A stretch of 64,000 nt of DNA, taken from contig CAWZYM010000268.1 of the NCBI GenBank assembly GCA_963966185.1, positions 1 through 64,000 of the forward strand. Direction: 5' to 3'. Position numbers and translations under genes: made by a program. Positions 43,868-54,076 of the stretch are shown here, in pieces (the first letter of the stretch is position 1; every line of letters begins with the position of its first letter). A model generated the notes under the pieces. That model did no database searches and was not told where the DNA came from. It saw only the letters and a program-made list of their open reading frames with translations. Source of the DNA: Rhabditoides inermis. Taxonomy: Eukaryota > Nematoda > Chromadorea > Rhabditida > Rhabditidae.

Positions 43868-46137
43868 CAGTACTGTTCATCCGCGATGAGCCAGTTCCGT
43901 GGATTCCACGGATTCCACGGAATCTCGGAATTTCTGTGACTGTCTCGCCACTCTCCTCTGCTCTCACAGTCTCTCGCTTTCTCCCCTCTCTCCTCACATT
44001 CTCCCCTCTGGCAATGTGATGGAGGGGAGAGAGCGAGTCTATACAGTGGTTGATGAACAACTTTTCCGGAATGAAGTTTTCATTTAACGAAATCATCATG
44101 GTCAATCATATTTTGATCTAAGCTTCACAAATATATCACATTTCATAGGTCTCAGATCAAATCCACTAGTTGTATATGTTCAGTACTGAATTCAGTTTCG
44201 ACTTCAATATTCGATATGAAATGTATTACTGGTTGATCACAATCATTGATTCAGTCAGTAAATACATTTTATTGCAATTATTTTCGTCATTTGTTTTTCT
44301 TTATTGGTTGGTCCCTCGATAGAGCAAACCCATTGATTGGTCCCCCGATACAGCACTCTCTCTCGCTTTCCTCCCTCGTACTCCGCCACTCTGCCTGAAG
44401 CGGTTACAGTCTGCCGAACGACTGCTGTTGTGATTGTGTCCGCTTCTGCAACACTCGAAACTTCGAAATTTTGTTTTGATGAAACATAAGTATGATATAG
44501 TGGTTCATCTTGTATTCGGAAACAGGAATATATCATGGTTCATAGGGTTCCGATGAACTTTGTCTTTCGGAAATAGCATCGAACAGTCGATAGTGCTTTG
44601 AGAAACCAGCGACGATTTTTGTTGTGCTGTCTTTGTCTTGTCGAGACGAGTAAAAAAACATCTTTATTTTGATAATTCGACCATTTTTAACAAATCCAGG
44701 TATCGCCACCCGGGCTTATTTCCAGTTCAACTTGAGTGATTGTGCATATCCACCATCGACTCTCTCTCTCTCTCTTTTATGGCCCTTCCCCTCTGGCAAA
44801 CGGTCGGCTGCCTGCGACTGTGAGAGAGTACCGATGATGGATGGTCAGAGTGTAGGGAGAGCGTGGAACGATGCACAACTTGTCGAAACACTACACGAGT
44901 AAAGAAATTGATCTCTGATTTTCGAAAATAATAACTCAGTGCAGCATACACTTTGCGTCCTATGCGTCTCTGACTGGACGCTACCCATGACACCCATGCA
45001 CTCGAAATGCCAGAATGCACTTTTGATAAAACACAGGTATCATAATCGATTGTATCTCGTATTCCGAATCAAGAAAATCTCATGTTTTCTAGGGTTCCAA
45101 TAAGTTCACTAGATTTCGTTCAATACCCACGCCATCATACAGTACTCACGTGACGCGCATGGGTGCCAAGAGTGAGCGTGGGTAGTGAGAGAGTGGCGTG
45201 GATAGAGAGTGCGGCAGACATATGAGAGGGTCATAAAAGAGAGAGTCGATGGTGGATATGCACAATAACTCAAGTTGAACTGGAAATAAGCCCGGGTGGC
45301 GATACCTGGATTTGTTCATAATGGTCGAATTATCAAAATAAAGATGTTTTTTCACTCGTCTCGACAAGACAAAGACAGCACAACAAAAATCGTCGCTGGT
45401 TTCTCAAAGCACTATCGACTGTTCAATGCTATATCCGAAAGACAAAGTTCATCGGAACCCTATGAACCATGATATATTCCTGTTTCCGAATACAAGATGA
45501 ACCACTATATCATACTTATGTTTCATCAAAACAAAATTTCGAAGTTTCGAGTGTTGCAGAAGCGGACACAATCACAACAGCAGTCGTTCGGCAGACTGTA
45601 ACCGCTTCAGGCAGAGTGGCGGAGTACGAGGGAGGAAAGCGAGAGAGAGTGCTGTATCGGGGGACCAATCAATGGGTTTGCTCTATCGAGGGACCAATCA
45701 ATAAAGAAAAACAAATGACGAAAATAATTGCAATAAAATGTATTTACTGACTAAATCAATGATTGTGATCAACCAGTAATACATTTCATATCGAGTATTA
45801 AAGTCGAAACTGAATTCAGTACTGAACATATACAACTAGTGGATTTGATCTGAGACCTCTGAAATGTGATATATTTGTGAAGCTTAGATCAAAATATGAT
45901 TGACCATGCTGATTTCGTTAAATGAAAACTTCATTCCGGAAAAGTTGTTCATCAACCACTGTATAGACTCGCTCTCTTCCCTCCATCACATTGCCAGAGG
46001 GGAGAATGCGAGGAGAGAGGGGAGAAAGCGAGAGACTGTGAGAGCAGAGGAGAGTGGCGAGACAGTCACAGAAATTCCGAGATTCCGTGGAATCCGTGGA
46101 ATCCACGGAACTGGCTCATCGCGGATGAACAGTACTG
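43868..46137. mobile_element. Large foldback element with ~0.9-kb inverted arms
   Basis: Arms 43868-44784 and about 45228-46137 are almost identical in reverse complement. The long open frames they contain differ by one residue in 93. The ends read CAGTACTGTTCATCCGCGAT and its complement, and TA lies on each side (43866-43867, 46138-46139). The centre of about 440 bp is unrelated between arms. No transposase, so a non-autonomous element probably moved by a Tc1/mariner enzyme. The arm frames (44255-44536, 45469-45750) are probably not genes. Confidence 0.85.
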
Positions 46138-46645
46138 TAGAGGAATGGGATCACCCCGCCTGAATGGTGGGAGTGGAGCGGCGGAGGGGACCGCTTGCTA
46201 CGCCGCGAGGCGAGCACAAGGCAAAACCATCCATATCATAACAAATCGCATGTAAATGCTATATCGGATATGAGATTTTTCGGGTTGGTGTTTATAGGAA
46301 CAATGGGAACGTGATTGCAGTGATAATGGTGTTGTGGTGGGCGGGGGTCGGCGATTTCTCTACTGGGGTACCATGACACTTATTCAATTTGTGTACGTGA
46401 GCGTCTCGGGATCGTATAGTGGTATAGTGGAAGGAGATGTTCCGAAAGGTCGAAGTTCCAAATTCTTCCGAGAGGGCGCCGCCAGAAGGAGAGGACACAG
46501 CCGAGGCGGTGGATGAGCAGCGACACGCCAGACATCACATATATACAGGACATGGCGTTACAAACACTCAAAAAGAACAATACAAACGGAACGACACATA
46601 CATGGAACATAAAGCACATAAACCAGAAAACTAATCAAAAGGTGC

Positions 46646-49600
46646 TCATGATTTGAGCTGCAAAATTTTTGTCAGATCAATACGGGACAGTGTTTTTGCA
46701 AAAATGGAATGCTTTTTACCGAATATGCGTGGGTGGGATTTGGACAAAGTGACAATGTATCTGGCTGTTCTCAGTGCAAAACAATTGTGTAAGAGTGTGG
46801 ATCGAGTGGCTTTGATGTGTAAGGCAAATGTTTCGTGGCGACCACGGGATGGTTTGATTCGGAACAATGACGAAAAGCGAGTGGATACTAGTCCCTTGAA
46901 CATTTTGTGGGCTAATATCAAGTCACTACGAGCGCGTCTTTCACTAAGGCTAATAAGGCCTAGCGTCTTGAGTCTGAATGAGTAATCGGGCATTGACTGT
47001 GGGTATGAGTCACACGGGTAAACTCGATAGAATACTATGCGGGTGAAATAGCGTTGAACACGTTCTAATGCGCGAATGTCTTTCATAAGGTGTGGATTCC
47101 AGACAGGGCTTGCGAATTCTAAGATGGGCAATACATATGTTTTGTACAACGTGATCAAAATGCGCTGGTCGTCTGTGGTGATGGATCGCAAAAGAAGACG
47201 AGCTCTGTTCATTGCTGACTGAGCTCGCACGCACGCATTAAGACAAGGGTTTGCAGAGGAATCTACTTGCAGGCCGAGATCGCGGATGCGTTCACTACTA
47301 GACAAAACAGTGTCACCTAGCGAGTACTCATGGGCAGGGTTGCCCCTTCCCAGATGAACCACACTACACTTGGAATCGGCAAGTTCTAACTGCCATAGTC
47401 GCGACCACTCTATTATATGTCTAATAGCGAGCTGCAAGGCAGCGTGGGCAGTACCCGCAGAAGCGCGATCATAGGAGATGTACAACTTTACATCGTCTGC
47501 AAACGCACGGAAGCGAACCCCTGGTGGGAGACCCGTTTCAATACCCGTCAGATACAGTATGAACAAAATAGGACCCAATACTGTACCCTGAGGCACCCCT
47601 GAGGGTGAACCGACAATATCAGAAAAACTTTCATTCACTCGTACCCTGAACATTCTGCTTGACAAAAACTCTTTCAACCACACTAGTATTGCACCTCTCA
47701 ATCCAAATGACTCGCACTTAGCAACCAATTTTTCTATATTAACCTTATCAAAAGCCTTTCGGTAGTCGAAGTAAACAATGTCTGTGAACTTGCCGTCTGC
47801 GGTAGCACTTATCCAATCATTGAAACATACTAGCATTTGCGAAGTGACAGAGCGCTGGCTACGAAACCCGTACTGATCGTGTGAGAGAAGCGACCGGGAC
47901 TCAAGAAACATAATCAAATGTTTTCGCACAATGCGTTCGATGATCTTAGAGAGAGCAGAGCAAATAGCTATGGGTCTATACGACGTGACTAGGCTAGAAT
48001 CACCACCCGGCTTGAGAATAGGTGTGACATGAGCAGTTTTCCACGCAGTGGGCACTACTCCTTCACGCAGGGAGACATTGAAGATGATAGAGAGAGGTAG
48101 TGAGAACTCACTCGCGCACTTTCGCAACACTATTGGTGGGATCGCATCAAAGGGAAGGGAACATGACTGCTTGAGGCGACGCAAGAACGGGGTCACATCC
48201 CAGGGGTATAGACTCGGCATGACAAACGTATCGCTAGTGCGAGAATGCAGTGGTGGAATCGCGGTGTTGTGGCGGCAATATACGGAAGAGAAAAAGTTCT
48301 GAAATGCATTTGCTTTTTCGCAGTCTGTGAGAAACGCGCTGCCAGCCGAGTCAGACATACGAGTGGGGAGTGTGCACTTGGGTCTAATTACGGAAGAGAC
48401 AAACGAGTGAAATGAACGTGAGCCTTTAAGAAAGCGTTGCTTGGTTCTACTCTTCTCATACCGCCTCAAATGTCGTGAGAGATCAGCGTGTACACGTGCA
48501 TATAACAAGCCACCCGCCTCGCCTCTATCAAACATATGCGCTTTTTGGGCGAACAGATTACGAATATGTTGCGGATATGACGACCACTTGGTTTTGCGAC
48601 GCTTGAATGGCACGTGTTCGGCGAGAATGCAAAGCGTAGTTGATGCAAAACGCGCGTACATATCGTCGATACCACTAGACTCATCAAAAAGGGAGAACCA
48701 ATCTATCTGACGGAGTGACTGACCTATTAATTCATAATTGGCGGAATGAAAGTTGGGAAATAATTTAGAAGAGTGAACATCAATAGGGCAGCGAACAGAA
48801 GCGGTAATTGAAAAATGATCGGATGTACTAGTAAATCGGTCAGTCACATGCGCGTCGAACAGATCGGGGTTGGTGGTGAGCAACCAATCGATGTGGCGGT
48901 GGTCGCGGGTGGGGGCAGTCACGCAATGAGAGAGAGCGAAGCTATCTATAATATTATTCTGGGAGATAGTTCGCCAGATTACGGTAGAAAATCGATCTAC
49001 CCTCGAGTCGCATTCGATCTACCTCCTAGTCGTGAAGAGACCCAAGCGCGCGCTTTCAAACGATAATATTGATCAAAGAAGCCGGCACGCGAATCAAAGA
49101 GGCCGCGCGACACTCGAACATTTGCCCGCGCTGTCTGGCCTCTCTCGCTCGAAATTGAGTTTCGGCAACTGACCCCGGCTGGCAATAACAGAAACTATCC
49201 ACCAGGCGGCGACTATATCCAGTCACCGAAACGCGCATACTTAGAATCAAGGGTTGGATCAATATTGAAGTTGCCGCAAACGACTACAGTGTGGTCACAA
49301 GTGATGACGTCAGATAAAGCATCGATAAGAGAATCGTCCGCGGATACTAGAGTGGATGGTGGACGATAAACAATCACAAAGCGAAACTTTACGGCGGACA
49401 AAACATCAAAAGCAATAACATCGCATGGAGATTTCAGAGCAAATTTAACACGAGAGATTATGAGGTGGTACTAATACGCCGCCACCATGTCGATTCCTAT
49501 CCTTACGTATAACAGTATACGGCAAATCACGGCTTTTTACACTATCCGGTATATTATTAAACAAATAAGTTTCTACAATAGCAAAAATCTCTGGTTTATA

Positions 49601-49660
49601 CAACGAGAGATGAGCTTGCAGGGCAACTAGCTTGTTTACAATAGAGCGGGTATTTGCAAA
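46646..49660 (-). pseudogene. Non-LTR ORF2: endonuclease and reverse transcriptase, disrupted
   Basis: The intact part (46646-48922, 758 codons) holds the end of the endonuclease (HIDWLLTTNPDLF, TSDHFSI) and the reverse transcriptase: SYRPIAICSALSKIIERIV, VYFDYRKAFDKV, GVPQGTVLGPILF and the catalytic FADDVKLY. Upstream, endonuclease motifs continue in other frames: NTRSIVNKLVALQ near 49640, a GGGVLV segment near 49470, and VVCGNFNID near 49280. At least one frameshift lies near 49455. A small insertion (about 48966-49217) separates FGDWI from NNIIDSFALSHCV. The protein cannot be made whole, so this copy is dead. Confidence 0.85.
48966..49217. mobile_element. Small MITE-like insertion inside ORF2
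   Basis: About 250 bp interrupting the endonuclease frame. Ends are short imperfect inverted repeats (AGTTCGCC and GGCGACT). Dropping the segment with one copy of the AT dinucleotide at its edges returns the flanks to the same reading frame. Confidence 0.6.
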
Positions 49661-49695
49661 ATAGAAAGAGAGACTTGAAAGCTGATGGTGACGCG

Positions 49696-50739
49696 CTAGT
49701 GGTTTTTTGCGGGCGATGGATGCGCTGTCACCTCGGCGGCGGTCTCGGAAGAGTCCATTGCCTCATGGGTGACCGACGACTGGGACGGCAGCTGCAGGGG
49801 CGGCGCCGCCCAGGTGAACACGCCGGAGCCGGACTGCGGGGTGACCGCAACCGCACACCCTCCACTCCCCACACTCTGCGAAGTAGCGAGAGGGACCGAA
49901 GCCCCCCTCTGATCCTTCCTGCTGCTCTTGGCCGAGGCCTTGAGCTGCTCCTTCACAGAAGCGAGCTCACTGCGGAGAATAATACGGTTGGCATACACGA
50001 TATAGTCACCCCCCGACTTGCGCTTCTCACTACACTCGTCATACAGCGCATCCAACCTATCCCGCTCAGCCTCAGAGAGAGATTCGCGCACTCGCAACCC
50101 ACGGAACAGCAAGCGGTCCTTACTGGCAGCAATGCGGAAGCGAGAAATGAACGTCTGTGCGGCCTTACTGTTGCTGAACACAACCTTGAGCTTGCGAATC
50201 TTCCCCTCCTCCTTCCTTCCCATGCGGAACACATCCAACACATTGTACTCATTATCGATCGAGTGCGAAATCTGACACACCTGAGAGAGGTCGTCTTGCG
50301 CGCGCTGATACCCACTCGGGGCTAGACTCTCACGCAGCCCAGTGATCACAGCACACCTCTTGCGCTCACGCTTGGCCATCGAATCATCAGCGATAGCGCG
50401 GATCGTATCAGGCGTGGGGAGGGGAGGAAGAGAGGAAGAGAGGAGAGGAGGCGCGGATTGCTGGGAGGACATGAACGAGAGCATAGCGAGGCAAGACTGC
50501 AGCAGCATGCGCGTGTTGGGGTCAATCGATTCGGAGGAAGCGAGATGCGCGGCGAGTTGTGCAATGACAGTAGACACAGAGGTGATGGCGGGAGACGGGG
50601 TGTCAGGAGCGAGCATCGGCATGGTTTGTGGGGATGCGGTGGGAGAGGCGGTGGGAGAAGTGCGAGCACGCTTGGCTTTTTGACTACACGCCATACATAA
50701 GAAGGATAAGGTACACAAAAACTTGAAACACGAACACAA
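49696..50739 (-). CDS. Non-LTR retrotransposon ORF1 protein
   Basis: 347 codons, or 332 from the internal Met at about 50694 (MACSQKAKRARTS). The N-terminal third is Ser/Thr/Pro/Ala-rich. The middle carries DSMAKRERKRCAVITGLRES and a fold like the RRM/CTD of retrotransposon ORF1s: VLDVFRMGRKEEG, LKVVFSNSKAAQTFI, DRLLFRGLRVRESLSEAERD. Such proteins bind element RNA. The frame is uninterrupted, in contrast to ORF2 next to it. Only position and motif resemblance support this. Confidence 0.75.
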   Translation of the reverse strand: MCSCFKFLCTLSFLCMACSQKAKRARTSPTASPTASPQTMPMLAPDTPSPAITSVSTVIAQLAAHLASSESIDPNTRMLLQSCLAMLSFMSSQQSAPPLLSSSLPPLPTPDTIRAIADDSMAKRERKRCAVITGLRESLAPSGYQRAQDDLSQVCQISHSIDNEYNVLDVFRMGRKEEGKIRKLKVVFSNSKAAQTFISRFRIAASKDRLLFRGLRVRESLSEAERDRLDALYDECSEKRKSGGDYIVYANRIILRSELASVKEQLKASAKSSRKDQRGASVPLATSQSVGSGGCAVAVTPQSGSGVFTWAAPPLQLPSQSSVTHEAMDSSETAAEVTAHPSPAKNH

Positions 50740-50800
50740 AGATAGTTATCGCAAACGCGCGCGAAAAATAGCGAATAATCACCACTCGGCGCGGGCAAAG

Positions 50801-51256
50801 AGATGCGAATGTTTGAAGGTATGAAATTTTTTGTTGTATTAAATCGAAAAATCGAGAAAATCGTTGTCTTTCTCAGCGTGGATGATGAGCAGCGTTCGTC
50901 TGATGGTTAATTACAAGATCACAGCAAGTTCCAGTTTCCCGTCGATCTCGATTTCCGCTACCGTACACCCACAGCCTAGCAACTCGTTTTCATAAGTCTT
51001 TGATTTTTGACATTTGATACAAGTATGTAAAAATGAAAGCATGTTATTACATCACAAGGATGCTTTTCACATGGAATGTTCATGAACATTCACATATTAT
51101 AGACTACATTAGAGTACTAGATGTTATGAACGTGGAAAATCGGAAACGTGGATTCATAAATACGGTGTGACTTTCGGATACCGGCTGACGACGTGTCAAA
51201 TGGATCGCTAACTCACTACGGTAGCGGATTTTCATCAGAACTCACGGGTGGCATCT
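50801..51256. other. Gene-free stretch
   Basis: No gene recognised. Its right edge (about 51225-51256) joins sequence at 60571 once the LTR array is removed, and the joined sequence is tRNA-like. Confidence 0.4.
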
Positions 51257-51495
51257 GTAGCGTCGTGAGTGGTTTCAAGTGAGAGAGCGCGAGGTGAGGC
51301 GCTAGTGTATAGTGTTGTGTAGTGGTAGTGTGGTGCGGCACAACGTGACTGAGTATCGCGAGGGCGAGTCACTTCCGGTGGCTCACGTGATTTCTCTAGT
51401 TCGTGGTGGAGAGCTCGAGTTTTGGTTGTTTTGGTGTTGTTTGTGTTTGTCTAATAAACCTTATTGTTATTACCGTGTTCGCGTTTGATTGCATT

Positions 51496-53155
51496 ATAAT
51501 AATAATAATATATTTATCCATAGAAACAGAATCGCAATGACAACATTGGAAAGACAACAAAAGTTATGATGAACGAGTGTCCAACATCAATCGGTTTCCT
51601 TCCCAGTGAGGCAAAGCGAATACTGCGGAAGCCACCTCCAGACACCTTGACGTGTTTGACAGAAGTGTACTTCCTCCACAGGCACTCTCGCGACGACAAC
51701 TGAAATGAGTGAGGAGGCAAGCGCCTCATCATTAGAATCACCCAATCAAGTCAAAACCACCCTGGAGCTTCTATCACATTAACAGATTATTACAAACGTG
51801 TGGGGTCTTGAAACCTCTTTTGGATGGTACTGAAGAAATGATCAATTGCGACTCCAAATTCTTTCTTAGATAAACAGGTGACCACGCTTCTATCCAAATC
51901 ATTCCAATACTGGACAGCTCTATATAATATAAAACTTTGGCCTATCATAGTGCGAGGTGAAGGGGCTGTGTTCTTGAGTTTCAACCCATGATTTCGCAAT
52001 GTACTCATTCTAGAACCAACCGGGACTAGAGCGAATGGACATTCCGAGTTGAAATAACCATAAATGTATCTATGTACAAATCGAATATCACACTTAACCC
52101 GTCGTAACCAGAGAGTGTCTAAATTATATCGTTTTAGTCTGCTTTCGTAATCTAGTTTAGGGGCTATGTAACGGGTGAGCTTGCGCTGAACTGCTTCTAG
52201 ATCATTTATATGGCCTTTGTTAATCAAACAAAGAACTTCTGAACCATATTCTAGTGCCGGTCTTATTTTAGTTTTGTAGAAATTTAAGTAAAGTTGCTCA
52301 TTTACATGGAAATTTGCTCTCAGTGCTCCAATTTTGGAAGAGGCTTTTTGGATAGCCTTCCGGATATGTTCTGATGGGTCGAGAGTAGATGTTAGAATAA
52401 CACCCAAATCCTTCACAGAATCAGAGCACGAGAGAGTTACATCACCACATTTATAAACCGACTTGATAGGTTTCTTTCCGAAATGAACAACTGTGCACTT
52501 GGCAGCAGATAGCGCTAGCTGTCGCTCAGATAGCCACGCATATACTTCATTAAAATCGGATTCAAGACAATCATGGAAGTTCGGTCGATTCTGAGATATT
52601 GACAATTTCATATCATCAGCATACAGAAAATACCTACAGTGCTTCACCACTTCACCAATACCATTTACATAAATCAAGAATAGAAGGGGTCCTAGGACTG
52701 ATCCTTGTGGTACTCCACTCAAAACATTCTCCCAGCTCGAGTAACATTGTCCGATTTTGACTGACTGTGTCCTATCAGTTAAAAATAAAGAAAGCCAATT
52801 CAAGAGTTTACCATCAATGCCATAGGAACGGCACACTTCTAAAACTCTCCTATGCACCACACTATCAAACGCTTTCTTTATATCTAAATATATAGTGTCT
52901 ACACCACTATTGTTGCCCAAATGTTCTACTAAATAGCTTACATAATCTACCATTTGAGTTATTGTTCCACGACCGTTTAAGAAACCATGTTGAAATTTAC
53001 TTACTATATTATATTGCCAAAGATGGGAACGAATAGCGTAACAAATGATCCTTTCAAACACTCGACTGATACAACACGTGAGAGTAATCGGGCGATAGGT
53101 CGTGAACCGAGTTTTGTCACCGGATTTATATACTGGTACCACAATGCCTTCAAGA
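51496..53155 (-). mobile_element. 5'-truncated non-LTR retrotransposon inside LTR1
   Basis: A minus-strand element interrupts LTR1 between GCATT (51495) and GTCTC (53156). Its 3' tail reads GGATAAATATATTATTATTA. The coding part (51790-53155) has RT motifs TYRPITLTCCISRVFERII, YLDIKKAFDSV, GVPQGSVLGPLLF and YADDMKLS, ending DPTRL. The endonuclease and ORF1 are missing by 5' truncation. Same family as 710-1141. No long target duplication is seen and one base of the LTR is lost. Confidence 0.9.
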
Positions 53156-54076
53156 GTCTCATCTTTCCTCTTTCTCTTTGTCTCTCTTCTCTCTCTGGTT
53201 GAGGGTTGATTCACATTGTGGGAATTTGGCTTGGTGGAGTTCGAGGGAGTGACTTGGTAGAATTGTCGTCAGTGCACGGTCGTCAGTTCTTCTTATCATT
53301 TTCCTCTTATTGAATCGTCGCGGTCATCTTCGGTGTACACAAGGTTTAGTTAGGCTGTGAGATTTGCGTGGCGCCGCGTGAATCTAGGAACTGTCCGTGG
53401 AGGGCTGAGGGGTAAACGGATCCGCCCCGCCCACTGCGTGCCCAGCCAGTCGTCCAAGTGACTGTGATCGGGCGAGGCCGCTCAATCGGACTGAGCGTGC
53501 TACGTGCGTGTGGTGACAGTGTCACCGGGTAAGTTTGCGCGCGTGTGTGTGGGACAGCTACAGGCGATTCGCAGAGCGAATCGGGAGTAGTGTCTGGTGT
53601 TGAGTGAGGAGAGCAGTTGCGGGCGACGCGCATTGCGGGTCGGGGGCAACGCTCTTGTGAGGTGATCGGCGGTCAGTGCGTGCAGGCAACTCGGAGCGAG
53701 TTGGGAGTACGCGAGTGTCGTGTGAGCTGGCGTGAGCTAGTGGCAATCGACTGCGATCGATTCGTTGCCGGAAGTGGCATTGGATAGAGAGTGATTATCG
53801 ATTCGATATCGATTGGTTGGCAGAAAGAAAGAGGCACACAGAGAGACTCGAGTAGTCGGGACACAAAGACACCCGCGGAGTGAACGAATTCCACCAGTGG
53901 TGCTCTTACATGGGGGCCGAACTAACTGATTTTTGACGGATCAACTATCAGTCCGAATCGTCTATTCGAGTGATATTCTGTGTGTTTTGGTGCGTGTCGT
54001 CGTGGTTTCGCGAGTGTGCGGGCTGTGTATACAGTGTTGTTGCAGTGAGTGTCGAAGCGACTGACGAGTGAGAAAG

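Larger units (their letters stand above)
46140..50800 (-). mobile_element. Non-LTR retrotransposon, nearly full length
   Basis: Minus-strand order: ORF1 (49696-50739), an apurinic-type endonuclease region (about 49660-48930, broken), then the reverse transcriptase ORF (46646-48922) and a 3' region of about 500 bp down to the foldback. The architecture and the absence of LTRs fit the CR1/Jockey group. The exact 5' and 3' ends and any target duplication were not resolved. Confidence 0.85.

Noticed and set aside
44255..44536. 93-codon frame present in both arms of the large foldback
   Set aside because: Its conservation is explained by arm identity at the DNA level; no family resemblance and no splice context.
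49654..50325. 223-codon plus-strand frame opposite ORF1
   Set aside because: Shadow of the retrotransposon ORF1 on the other strand; no recognisable domain.
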